From assembly GCA_905221605.1 (NCBI GenBank), contig CAJNDS010002746.1:1039389-1103388 (forward strand): a DNA stretch of 64,000 nucleotides, written 5' to 3'. The position numbers were made by a program, and so were the translations under genes. Each line of letters starts with the position of its first letter. Positions within the stretch are counted from its first letter, which is position 1. This stretch comes from Symbiodinium natans (taxonomy: Eukaryota > Sar > Dinophyceae > Suessiales > Symbiodiniaceae). Below are positions 1-10,900 of the stretch, piece after piece. The notes beneath the pieces are model-generated. The model saw only the letters and a list, made by a program, of their open reading frames with translations. It was not told where the DNA came from and did not search any database.

Positions 1-679
1 CCTAAACTCTGATCCGTCGGGGCCCCGCCCTTAGCTGGCCCAAAGCCGGAGCTCGAAGCCTTGGAATGTCCGAACAGAAAGCCCGAAATCCCGAAGCCAA
101 AGCCCAAAATCCTAAGGCGTTCATGACCCCCGAAGCCTCCAAGGCGAAGGCCTCTCAGAAACAAAGACCTATGTCGTAGAAGGCGTAGGCTTTAGAGCCC
201 CACTCTGAACAGCCACAGATCAAGCCAGCATGAGCAAGAAACCCTAAACCCTAAACCCTAAACCCTAAACCCTAAACGCTGGCACCCGGCTCCTTGTTGA
301 AAGCCGAAGGCACGTGGGAGGAGCCTAAGAAAGAAGACCTCGCAGACGTTCGGGGTTTAGGGTTTAGGGTTCAGGGTTCAGGGTTCAGGGTTTACGGGGT
401 CAGAACCTCATGCTTGGAGTTTGGGTTTAGGGGTGCTGGGATGACCTTCATACACAGATCACGGACGTGGCATACAGCTATATACTTAGTTGTTCAGTAC
501 CTAGGGGAACTAAAGGTTAACCTTTGGGATCATAAGGGGATTTTATTACCCCAAAAAGGTTAAAGGTTACCTACTCTACTCATACGATGGCGGTTGGGCA
601 TGGGCATGCTGGCTTCGGTTGATCGGTTGTGTCGCATAGCTGACGCAAGACAGTAGGTAGGCCCATATTCTCCTGTTTG

Positions 680-915
680 TAGGGTTTAGGGTTTAGGGTT
701 TAGGGTTTAGGGTTTAGGGTTTAGGGTTTAGGGTTTAGGGTTTAGGGTTTAGGGTTTAGGGTTTAGGGTTTAGGGTTTAGGGTTTAGGGTTTAGGGTTTA
801 GGGTTTAGGGTTTAGGTTTTATGGTTTAGGGTTTAGGGTTTAGGGTTTAGGGTTTAGGGTTTAGGGTTTAGGGTTTAGGGTTTAGGGTTTAGGGTTTAGG
901 GTTTAGGGTTTAGGG
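680..915. repeat. Telomere-type array (TTTAGGG)n
   Basis: About 33 nearly perfect TTTAGGG units on the + strand with one TTTAGGT-TTTATGG variant in the middle. Interstitial, as more sequence continues on both sides. Confidence 0.95.
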
Positions 916-1264
916 CTTGGGAGGGAGGTCTCTGGAGCGGCGTGTGCAAAGCCTTAGTCCCTGGGTATGTTGAGGGCTTCGGCAGGGCTTTGGAACCTAC
1001 GCGCTAGGGATTCCTCTGCCCCATCCCTTAACTTCAAGGGCTTTCGTGTTTAGGGTAGAGTGGGCGGTGTTCTATCGCGGTTACTGTAAAGCCTCAACTC
1101 TAACACCCCATTCTCCAAATTGGACTCCCGGGAGCCAGAAATATGACCAAAACATGAAGGCAAAAGGGTATATCACTGGAGGCCCTAGTAAACTCCATGA
1201 CCCTCCACCCCAAAGCCTAAACCTTGTTGCCATACCTCCTGGGAAGCTACAGCCAAAACCCTGA

Positions 1265-1425
1265 ACTCTAGAACCTGGAACCCTAAACCCTAAACCCTAA
1301 ACCCTAAACCCTGAACCCTGAACCCTAAACCCTAACCCTAAACCCTAAACCCTAAACCCTAAACCCTAAACCCTAAACCCTAAACCCTAAAGCCTAAAGC
1401 CTAAACCCTAAACCCTAAACCCTAT
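1265..1425. repeat. Telomere-type array (CCCTAAA)n
   Basis: CCCTAAA units with CCCTGAA and GCCTAAA variants, opposite in orientation to the array at 680-915. Confidence 0.93.
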
Positions 1426-2224
1426 CTCTCAACCGCCTGCACATCGCCTCTTTGCAAACGCCCGACTCCGGCATTCATTAGCGCGCCCTGTCCATTTGGA
1501 CAGACGTCTGTGAATTAGGAGGCAACGACGTCCCAAAGGCCCAGCACACCATACCCTGAACCTCCCAGATCCTCGGCAACAACCTCTGAACGCTAACCTC
1601 TAAACGCTAACCTCTAAACGCTAACCGTTTTGGATTTAGGGTTTAGGGTTGAGGCCCTAACCCTAAACCCTAAACCCTAAACCCTCATGCAGCTTTCGGG
1701 AAGTCGTCGCTAGGCCCTTCTGGGCCAAAGAGCTGCCACTCAGCCGCAGCTGGCACTTCGGGCCTTTGCTGTTGCGGGCTTCTGTGGGGCCTAAACCCTA
1801 AACCCTAAACCCTAAACCCTAAACCCTAAGCCCTAAGCCCTAAACCCTAAGCCCTAAACCCTAAACCCTAAGTTTTGCTTCACCTAAAGCCTAAAGACCC
1901 TAAAGGCCCTAAACATTTTAAAAGCCAGGTCTCTTCGAGCGAAAGAACTCCGGGGCGTCCCCCTCGTTGGGGTTGAAGTTCGCAAGCGGCCTCGCTTAGT
2001 CGCTTAGGGTTTAGGGCTTAGGGCTTAGGGCTGGGGGTTTAGTGTTTGGGGCTGGGCCTAGCACCTTTGGGTCTAGGGGGTATAGGTTTAGGGGGTTTGG
2101 GGCTGTAGGGGAGGATATTAGGGGTTTAGCGGTTTAAGGGCTGCGAGCGTAAGAGCTTCGGGGTTTGGGGTGAGGGGTTCACCCATTCACTCTCGAGGGG
2201 TGAAGGGTTTAGTGTAGGGTGTTG

Positions 2225-2390
2225 GGGTTTTGGGTTTAGGGGTCTAGGGGTTTAGGGGTTTAGGGGTTTAGGGGTTTAGGGGCTTAGGGGTTTAGGGGTT
2301 TAGGGGTTTAGGGGCTTAGGGGTTTAGGCGTTTAGGCGTTTAGGGGTTTAGGGGTTTAGGGGTTTAGGGGTTTAAGGGCTTAGGGGTTTA
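2225..2390. repeat. Octamer variant array (GGGGTTTA)n
   Basis: About 20 units of TTTAGGGG, an eight-base relative of the telomere unit, with TTTAGGCG and CTTAGGGG variants. Confidence 0.9.
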
Positions 2391-3002
2391 GGGCTCTTGT
2401 GCCAAACGACTTCAAGTTCAGGGAGGCCATTTGCCCGACCCTAAGCTCTGGGCTTAGGGTTTTCAGGGTTTCAGGGGCTTAGGGCTACGTAGCAAAACTA
2501 ACATTTTCAATCCGGACGGGGGAAACCCACTAAACCCGAAGCCCTAAACCGTGAAGCCTAAACCCAAAACCCAAAACCCGAAACCCTAAACCCTAAACCC
2601 TAAACCCTAAACCCCCGAAGTAGGGTTCAGTGAGTTCCCTAGGATCGCAATCTTCGGGCGGGGGCCGCTTGTGGTGCTTCGAGTGAGAGGTAGGGCTTGA
2701 AGCATTGAAGCTCTATACGGGGCCAAGAGGGTTGAGGATCTATGAACTCTATGAACCCCAAACCCGAAAACCGAAAACCCCCTGAGGCCTAGGGTCCCGA
2801 AGGTTCTGGGGGAGTTAGGGTTTAGGGTTTAGGGTTTAGGGTTTAGGGTTTAGGGTTTAGGGTCTAGGGTTTAGGGTTTAGGGTTTAGGGTTCAGGGTTT
2901 AGGGCTGTAAAACTCCGGTTCCCTCTGAACCTGAAGAATTCTGCTGCAGAGGGGCCCTTTGTCAAGAACTGGCCACAAGGGAGGCGTCATGGTAGCCAAA
3001 CC

Positions 3003-3125
3003 TGCCAGGGTTTAAGGGTTTAGGGTTTAGGGTTTAGGGTTTAGGGTTTAGGGTTTAGGGTTTAGGGTTTAGGGTTTAGGGTTTAGGGTTTAGGGTTTAG
3101 GGTTTAGGGTTTAGGGTTTAGGGTG
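3003..3125. repeat. Telomere-type array (TTTAGGG)n
   Basis: Perfect TTTAGGG units after one TTTAAGGG. A similar array lies at 2815-2905. Confidence 0.93.
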
Positions 3126-3314
3126 TTTCCCCTATCTTTAACATCCCAAGACCCCATTATTTGCTTTGGGGGCCCAAAAAGACCTCACTAACTGGTCTTT
3201 CCAAAGAAGCCCCACAAACTAAACCCTGCAGTACGTCCCTAAACCCTAAGCCCAAGACCCAAGACCCTGATCAGCCAACTAGCATCGAACCTTCGGTTGG
3301 TGCTCCCTGAATGA

Positions 3315-3460
3315 AAGGTTTCCCTACTACCCCGCCTCTATACTACCCCCCCCCCCCCCGGGGGCGCCGCCCTTAAGTTACCTTAACTGGGCTTAAGGAA
3401 TCCCCCAAAAAGCCTTCATCATGTGGGGAGTCTAGAGGGGGGGGTAGTAGGGGAACCCAT
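3315..3460. mobile_element. MITE-like inverted-repeat element
   Basis: The arms GTTTCCCTACTACCCC (from 3316) and its near complement ending at about 3458 enclose a C/G-rich centre. About 145 bp, no coding capacity. Confidence 0.55.
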
Positions 3461-3717
3461 GGCTGAAGAATAGTGTAGGAAGCTCGTTTAGGGTTTAGGG
3501 TTTAGGGTTTAGGGTTAGGGGTTAGGGTTTAGGGTGGAACATGTCGAACGTGCCCGCACGCCAAGCTGTGCATGGGTTTGGTGGGCAATACCCTGAACCC
3601 TGAACCCTGAAAACCCTGAACCCGGAACCCTGAACCCTGAACCCTAAAACCGGCGAGGTTTTTTTTTTTGCAAAGGTGTGGCTCGGCCCTGTTCCTCTTG
3701 CAAAGGTGTGTCTCGGC

Positions 3718-3860
3718 TTCCCCCCCTTCCCCTCCACACACCCCACCCCCCTCCTCCCCCCCACCCCCCCCCCCCAACCCCTCCCACACCCCAGACCCCC
3801 ACCCCCCCCACCCCCACCCCCCCCCCCCCCCCTTACCCCCTCCCCCCCACGCCCCCCAAG
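3718..3860. repeat. C-rich low-complexity tract
   Basis: Nearly pure C with scattered A and T on the + strand. Open frames here translate to Pro/His or Gly runs and are not genes. Confidence 0.9.
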
Positions 3861-3861
3861 A

Positions 3862-5080
3862 CTCATATGCTTTGACGCAAGCTTGCACGGCTCAAAAAAA
3901 GCGGGGGGGGCCATGTGGAAACTCAATGCTTGCATCATGGGTTTCAACAAGACTCATATGCTTTGACGCAAGCTTGCACGGCTTAAAAAAGCGGGGGGGT
4001 TGGGGGGGGCGCAGCCCCCCCCATTTGCAAACTCAATGCTTGCATCATGGGTTGCAAAAAGATTCTTATGATTTTGAAGCAAGCTTTGCACGGCTCAAAA
4101 AAGCGGGGGGGTTGGGGGGGGCGCAGCCCCCCCCATTTGCAAACTCAATGCTTGCATGCTGCAATGCTTGCCTGTAGGTTTCAAAAAGATTCATATGCTT
4201 TGAAACAAGCTTGCACGGCTTTAAGAAGCGGGGGGGTTGGGGGGGCGCAGCCCCTTCCCCCATTTGCAAACTCAATGCTTGCATCATGGGTTTCAACAAA
4301 ATTCTTATGCTTTGACGCAAGCTTGCACGGCTTAAAAAAGCGGGGGGGTTGGGGGGGGCGCAGCCCCCCCCATTTGCAAACTCAATGCTTGCATCATGGG
4401 TTTCAACAAGACTCATATGCTTTGACGCAAGCTTGCACGGCTCAAAAAAAGCGGGGGGGTTGGGGGGGGCGCCCCCCCCCATTTGCAAACTCAATGCTTG
4501 CATCATGGGTGTCAACAAGACTCATATGCTTTGACGCAAGCTTGCACGGCTTTAAAAAAGCGGGGGGGCCATTTGCAAACTCAATGCTTGCATCATGGGT
4601 TTCAACAAGACTCATATGCTTTGACGCAAGCTTGCACGGCTTAAAAAAGCGGGGGGGTTGGGGGGGGGCGCAGCCCCCCCCATTTGCAAACTCAATGTTT
4701 GCATCATGGGTTGCAAAAAGGTTCTTATGATTTTGAAGCAAGCTTTGCACGGCTCAAAAAAAGCGGCGGGGTTGGGGGGGGGGCGCAGCCCCCCCCATTT
4801 GCAAACTCAATGCTTGCATGCTGCAATGCTTGCCTGTAGGTTTCAAAAAGATTCATATGCTTTGAAACAAGCTTGCACGGCTTTAAGAAGCGGGGGGGTT
4901 GGGGGGGCGCAGCCCCTTCCCCCATTTGCAAACTCAATGCTTGCATCATGGGTTTCAACAAAATTCTTATGCTTTGACGCAAGCTTGCACGGCTTAAAAA
5001 AGCGGGGGGGTTGGGGGGGGCGCAGCCCCCCCATTTGCAAACTCAATGCTTGCATCATGGGCTTCAACAAGACTCATATG
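3862..5080. repeat. Satellite block 1, about 110-bp unit
   Basis: About eleven tandem units, each containing the palindrome GCAAGCTTGC, an A run, a G run, a hairpin made by GGGGGGC-GCA-GCCCCCC, and CATTTGCAAACTCAATGCTT. A two-unit variant (4035-4320) recurs at 4699-4981, a higher-order duplication about 660 bp apart. Unit length varies because of G/C run length. Confidence 0.93.
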
Positions 5081-6000
5081 AGCGTCGGATTTTATTTGCT
5101 GGCGGGCGCAATGAGCCTATTTTAATGTTCGGTCCCTGATCTCGTTTGCCTTAAAACACCTCTTCCGGGCCAATGTCGTCTTAAGGGGTGATCTCGTTCA
5201 GTATTAAATAGTACTTGGAGTGTAGTGAGTGGTATAGTTGCCCTTAACCTTCGCCCGGTAACCCATAGTGCTTCTCTGAACAACTCTGTCATTTCCACCC
5301 GTTTACGGTTAGGGTTTAGGGAGCAGGGCTCAAGTTGTTGCGAAGACGTGCCCCAGTCCTCTTGTTGCCTCCGTGGAAAGCAACTGAACAGGAGACACTT
5401 CACTCCAAAACTGGCCCTAAACCTTCCAGCCTTGTCTCAATAACTCCTAAACCCTAATCCTTGTGACTGTGCCTCTCATGGCCCTCTGGCTTCCCTAGCT
5501 GCCTTCGTGCAATTTTTTGATCACGTTTGGATCACGTTTAGATCTCGTTTGGGATCGGCAGCAATCTCCAGGCCCGCCAGACCCCACATCCCCTCAATCC
5601 CCAACCTGGGCCGAAGCGGTTGAGCCTCAAAGGCTTCTGAGTCTAAGCGGTTCAAAGCACAGCCGCCGTTCCCAGCGAGCAGCTTTTGCCAGCAATAGCC
5701 TACGCGAAACCAACTCTTCATCGTTTAGCGAACGCCTTCACACAACTATATACATGGTGTCTATGTATATATAACTAAACAAAGGCTTAGTTATACATAT
5801 ATATATAATATAGGTACAGATAAGGATTATGTATGCAGTAAATGCAAGTAAACAAGTACAAGTATAAATCCTTCATTCTACAACATGATCTCGTTTGATG
5901 TTCGGCCCCGATCTCGTTACCGAGAGAGAGCGACACCCCAACCAAAAAATAGGGCACATCCAAAGTAACTCTGCTCGTGCGTAAATAAAAGCGGTTGCTC
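5081..6000. other. Unique AT-richer island between satellite blocks
   Basis: No gene recognised. Contains repeated GATCTCGTT-type motifs (5138, 5190, 5541, 5888, 5911), two of them beside ATGTTCGG, and an AT stretch of TATATA repeats near 5750-5815. Confidence 0.6.
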
Positions 6001-6370
6001 ATATGCTTTGACGCAAGCTTGCACGGCTCAAAAAAAGCGGGGGGGATGCAAGCTTGCACGGCTTAAAAAAGCGGGGGGGTTGGGGGGGGCGCAGCCCCCC
6101 CCATTTGCAAACTCAATGCTTGCATCATGGGTTTCAACAAGACTCATATGCTTTGACGCAAGCTTGCACGGCTCAAAAAAAGCGGGGGGGTTGGGGGGGG
6201 CGCAGCCCCCCCCCATTTGCAAACTCAATGCTTGCATCATGGGTTTCAACAAGACTCATATGCTTTGACGCAAGCTTGCACGGCTTAAAAAAGCGGGGGG
6301 GTTGGGGGGGGGCGCAGCCATTTGCAAACTCAATGCTTGCATCATGGGTTTCAAAAAGATTCTTATGTAG
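6001..6370. repeat. Satellite block 2, same 110-bp unit
   Basis: Three full units plus a truncated first unit, in the same orientation as block 1. Confidence 0.92.
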
Positions 6371-6614
6371 GGTATCCAAGTAGGCCTCCAAGCACGGTAG
6401 GACGTGTTTTGCAACAGCGAGGGTTTAACGTGTTGGGGGATGTGGGGGGGGGGGGGAAGTACCAAAAGCTGATCGCGCACAAGTAGACAGGTCAACAGGG
6501 TTTTCAGGACCGGCATACTACTTTTTTACACTCCACGTATTTCTAGCAGCTACAGCTACATCGCGGTAAAAAGAATCTTTGCGACTGGGGAGAACAGGGA
6601 AATCAAAACGAAGT

Positions 6615-6925
6615 GGGCGCCCAAGCCAGGCCAAGCCGAGCCAAGCCACGCCGAGCCAAGCCAAGCCAGCCAGGCCAAGCCAAGCCAAGCCGAGCCCACC
6701 CGAGCCAAGCCAAGCCAAGGAGCCAAGCCAACCAAAGCCAAGCCAAGCCGAGCCAAGCCAAGCCAGAGGACAAGCCGAGCCAAGCCAAGCCAAGCCCAGC
6801 CGAGCCAAGCCAAGCCAAGCCGAGCCAAGCCAACCAAAGCCAAGCCAAGCCAGACAAGCCAAGCCAAGCCAAGCCAGGTCAGAGGACACGCCCAGCCAAG
6901 CCAAGCCAAGCCAAGCCAAGCCACA
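6615..6925. repeat. Pentamer microsatellite (CCAAG)n and relatives
   Basis: About 60 units of CCAAG with CCGAG and CCAGG variants. Translates to KPSQA- or WLGLA-type repeats in every frame, so the open frames are not genes. Confidence 0.93.
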
Positions 6926-7052
6926 CCTTTGCAAGGGGACAGGGCCGAGCCACACCTTTGCAAAAAAAAAAACCGGACCCCCCTAAACCCTAAACCCTAA
7001 ACCGTAAACCCTAAACCCTACCTATAAGTAACCAAATGAAGCTCCAAGTAAC

Positions 7053-7149
7053 ACCGCGCATCCAAAGTAACTGAGCTCTGAGGCTCGGTGATGTGCTTGG
7101 CCCTCCCGCTGCTGGCCCATGAGTCGGTTCTCGTACGCAGAAACCATCT
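7053..7149 (-). CDS. Candidate exon after the kinase core
   Basis: An island between CCTA-type and TTTAGGG repeats in the usual exon-bracketing order, with an AAAG acceptor. One frame reads MVSAYENRLMGQQREG, another is Pro/Ser-rich. Frame cannot be decided, so it is an alternative or additional 3' exon of the kinase. Confidence 0.35.
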
Positions 7150-7215
7150 TTTAGGGTTTAGGGTTTAGGGTTTAGGGTTTAGGGTTTAGGGTTTAGGGTT
7201 TAGGGTTTAGGGTTC

Positions 7216-7387
7216 AGCTGCTGCACAGAGTGCTCCGTTTCCTTCCGGCAGTTGTTCTTCTCAGCCTCCAAGACCGGGTTACGGCGCTTCAGTTCTGTGC
7301 GCTGCCGGGCCACGCAACGCTTCGCGCGCGCTGCTCGTAGCAAGTTCCGGGACCGCGCAACCTCCCTGAGATCAGTGGAGATCAAGG
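7216..7387 (-). CDS. Candidate kinase C-terminal exon, basic helical segment
   Basis: An open stretch starting after CAAG in the phase left by exon 17. It would read PWE-ALISTDLREVARS and continue as a charged, possibly coiled-coil segment to about 7227 (GT) or 7216 (GA). WEAL fits the W-x-x-L that follows the AGC core. Against it, the flanking telomere-like arrays are in the reverse of the usual exon-bracketing order. Confidence 0.4.
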
Positions 7388-7678
7388 CTTGCAGGTGCAA
7401 GGCCTAGACCGTCAACCCCAACAGAACCCTAAGCCCCAAACCCTAAACCCCATGCCGCCTTGGCTTTTGGTGCATAGTGAGGCCCAATCTTCGAATAGAA
7501 ACTGACCCCCCAAAAACCCTCGAAACACCCCAAAACCCCGAACCACTAAACTTCACGGTAAACCCCTGCAGGTTGAACCCCTTGCGGGTTTAGGGTGCCT
7601 CTAAACCATGAGGTAAACCCTAAACACTAAGCCCCTAAACCGCCAAACCCCCTAAACCCTGAACCCAAACATCTAACC

Positions 7679-7740
7679 CGATGTACCCCCTTATACTGAA
7701 CAGCTGTTAATAGGACTGCCAGTATAAGGGGGAACATCCC
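7679..7740. mobile_element. MITE family A copy (short)
   Basis: The palindromic ends CCCCCTTATACTG and CAGTATAAGGGGG, ending GGAACATCCC. Related copies lie at 17587, 34690, 35136 and 62659. Sits in a kinase intron. Confidence 0.6.
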
Positions 7741-7822
7741 AACCCCAAACCCAAAACCCTAAACCCAAAACCCAAAACCCCAAACCCTAAACCCTAAACC
7801 CTAAACCCCCTAAACCCCCCAC

Positions 7823-7901
7823 CTTCCCAGGGCCCCAGTGGCTTGAAGAACGGGTGCTTCCCCAGCATGCTGGGGCCAGCTGGAAGACGCTTCTCTGGCA
7901 C
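7823..7901 (-). CDS. Kinase exon 17: C-lobe end, PEKRLP/HPFF
   Basis: Encodes VPEKRLPAGPSMLGKHPFFK followed by PLGPWE, matching the xxRLG...I..HPFF..xxW end of the AGC domain. GT donor (GTGGGG) in phase 1, so at least one more exon follows downstream (lower coordinates). Confidence 0.92.
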
Positions 7902-10900
7902 CTGCAAGGGTGTCGGGTTTAGGGTTTAGGGAACCCTAAACCCTAAACCCCAAACCCCAAACCCCAAACCCCAAACACCCTAAACCCTCAGGCGGTTGAG
8001 GGTTTGGGCTCTTCTGTGGCTACAGGCAGCCCCCATCTGACTGATTATACTACAACTGGCGCATGTAGAATTAGAGGTTAGTACGGGGGGGGGGGGGGGA
8101 ATATGAGGAGGCCCTACACCCCATAAACCAAAAATAAAACAAAACCCCAAACCCCTAAACCCTAAAACCCTCAACTTTCAACCCTCAACCCTCAACCCTA
8201 AAACCTAAACCCGAAACCCCAAACCCTAAACCCTAAACTCTAAACCCCAAACCCCAAACCCTAAACCCTAAACCCTAAACCCTAAACCCTAAACCCTAAA
8301 CCTTAAACCCTAAACCCCAAACCCTAAACCCTAAACCTGCCTGCCCACAGAGCTGCTTGATCAGATTGCTCGCCGCAGGCGTCAGGGACTCGGGGAACTG
8401 CACCTTGCCGATGCCTTGCATGACCTGCCAGGATGGGCGATTAGGCCCTAAACCCTAAACCCTAAACCCTAAACCCTAAACCCTAAACCCTAAACCCTAA
8501 ACCTTAAACCCTAAACCCTAAACCCTAAACCCTATTGGTAGGGCTTCGGGTTCTAAGCGTAACCGCAGTGGGCTGTGTGGCCGCCTTGCGGCCTGGCGGG
8601 CTCCGCAGCACTTGTACTTTCTCTTCGGTAGGGGATAGGATTAGGGAGACCCTTGGGGATATAGACCCTCTGAATAAGGTCCCTGTTTAAGAGGGCTAAG
8701 AAGGGGGTTCAGAAGGGTCCTACCTAGGATTCGGTCCGTAGCATGGGCAGGAGGCTCTGAAAATTCAGGGTTAGGGTGTTTAGGGTTTAAGGTTTAGGGT
8801 GTTTGGGGTTTAAGGTTTAGGGTTTAGGGTTTGAAGTTTAGGGTCTAGCGCGCAACGCGAAACAACAAATCCGATGTTTCAACCCATCACGGCTGCAACC
8901 GCTGCCGCATCGTGTGTGAGGAAGCCCCATTAACACTGCACCCTCGACCCTCAACAGCCTACTCTGCGGCCACCCTAGCTCAGAAGCAAGTCTGGGTCAG
9001 AAAAGCCTCGGAATTGTCGGTTGCGCTAACGCTGCTTTAACATGCCCACCTTCCTGTAGATCTGTAGCGGGTAGTCAGCCTGGTCACAGTTTTGTGGGCC
9101 AGATCCAGCTGTGGCTGGGCTAGGTGAAAACTATGGATTATGGGTTTGGCATGTGGGGTTTACGCAAACAAGGGACCCTTAATATAGACCCCCAAATAGT
9201 AAAATAGCAGGATTCCCTTCTAATAAGGACCCCTATAAGGTACCTGCAATTTCGGAAACCCCCATATTGCACCAACTCACTTCACATCTGCAACAGGCCC
9301 TGATTGGAGAGATGTTGGATCTAACGATTTATCCTGATAGTTGGTGCACGCTTGTTTAAACACTCCAGCAAGGCCGTTGCAGGAAACTCGTGGCTTGTCC
9401 AAGTTTTGCTCCCACGGGCAATGCTTGAAAACTGCTTCGGAAACTACTGCTGGCAGAGCAGTTTCTGCAGAAACTCATAAGGGTTTGCGTGTGGATTTAG
9501 CGCTGAAACGCCCAATGTCTTGCACCATAGAGTGCACAAAGCAAACAAACAGCAGACACGGGGCATGATCACATAACAAACCGAACTGTTACAACACAAC
9601 CTCTGGTTGAAAAATCAAACAACCTTAGACAGCATGTTGCACGCAGAAGCAAAAGCGCTGTTTCGCACGTGGCCGCCACCTGCAAGGATCTTATGATGTC
9701 ATGAGCTTTTTCCTCCCCTATGGCCCCCTCAGCCCCCTTCCCCCTCTCCCCTTCTACCCAAACTCACGCGGGAAAACACCCTAAAACCCTAAACCCTAAA
9801 CCCCTAAACCCTAAACGTGGATGCCGAGGTCCAGGGCAGCGCGCTCGTTGGAAATTGAAGCTCGTGGTTCTTTTGTGTTCTACCCTGCTGGGTTTAGGGT
9901 TTAGGGTCTAGGGTTTAGGGTTTAGGGTTTAGGGTTTAGGGTTTAGGGTTCAGGGTTTAGGGAGCGCATCGTACATACCCAACCCTGGAGACACCATCAC
10001 GCCCCAAACAGATTCTAAACTCCCTTGCTTTCGCTCAACTAGATCGCACCAAGCATGCCGGTGTTCACGCCGAAAAGTGCGGGACGCAAAGTGGCTCCGT
10101 CCGAACTCGACTAAGCGTCAAGGTTTGCTGGTGTGAAAACCAAAAAAACGAACCGATGAAGCGTCTCAACGTCTATCCTGGGCTTGCCTTTTAACCCTAA
10201 ACCTTAAACCATAAACCCTAAACCCTAAACCCTAAACCCAGTCCTACCCAAGCCATTCAAGCCATTGGGCGCGGGCTTAAGGTGTCTTAGGCTGGCATGC
10301 CCTAACAAGCCCTAGACCCACCCCTGAAAGTCCTAAAATCCTAAACCCTAAACCCTAAACCCCTAACCCTAAACCCTAAGCCAGGGTTACCTAGACATCC
10401 CTAGTCTGAAGCAGGCAGGGTCCAGGCCGACGTTGTCAAGCTTAGGGTTTAGGGCTTAGGGCTTAGGGCTTACGGCTTACGGCTTAGGGTTTAGGGCTTA
10501 GGGCTTACTGCTTAGGGTTTAGGGTTTAGGGACCAAGGTACCCTAGATAGTTCGGCACCGAAAGGGACCCCCATCTGGATGAACTACCCAAACCCTAAAC
10601 CCTAAACCCTAAACCCTAAACCCTAAACCCTAAACCCTAAACCCTAAACCCTAAACCCTAAACCCTAAACCGTAAACCCTAAACCCTAAACCGAAGAAGG
10701 ACCTGCGGATCAACCCCCAGTATCTTGCAGGGTCCGCGTCTCTACTATGGCTACAGGCTCGTGGATCCTTGGTGTTGTAGCAAAGGGAGCCCTATGAGCC
10801 GATTGCAGCTTTGGTTCAGGGTTTAGGGTCTCGGGTTTGGGGTTTAGGGTCTAGGGTCTAGGGTCTAGGGTTTAGGGTTTAGGGTTTAGGGTTTAGGGTT

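Larger units (their letters stand above)
3658..6972. repeat. Composite repeat bounded by inverted 55-bp sequences
   Basis: Near 3660-3716 are two copies of GCAAAGGTGTG preceded by a T run. Near 6917-6972 the reverse complement (CACACCTTTGC twice, then an A run) occurs in the mirrored order. Between them are a C-rich tract, two satellite blocks, an AT-richer island and a CCAAG array. Looks like one duplicated or transposed composite unit. Confidence 0.6.

Noticed and set aside
680-915. True chromosome end
   Set aside because: Arrays of both orientations recur throughout all 64 kb with unique DNA and genes between, so they are interstitial.
3862-5080. CRISPR array
   Set aside because: Units are tandem without unique spacers, and the context is eukaryotic.
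3522-5125. Several open frames of 60-227 codons on both strands
   Set aside because: They translate the C-rich tract and the 110-bp satellite; the same peptide (for example LQTQCLHHG) recurs every unit and both strands are open.
6518-6993. Open frames of 89-145 codons on both strands
   Set aside because: Pure translation of the CCAAG pentamer array (KPSQA / WLGLA repeats).
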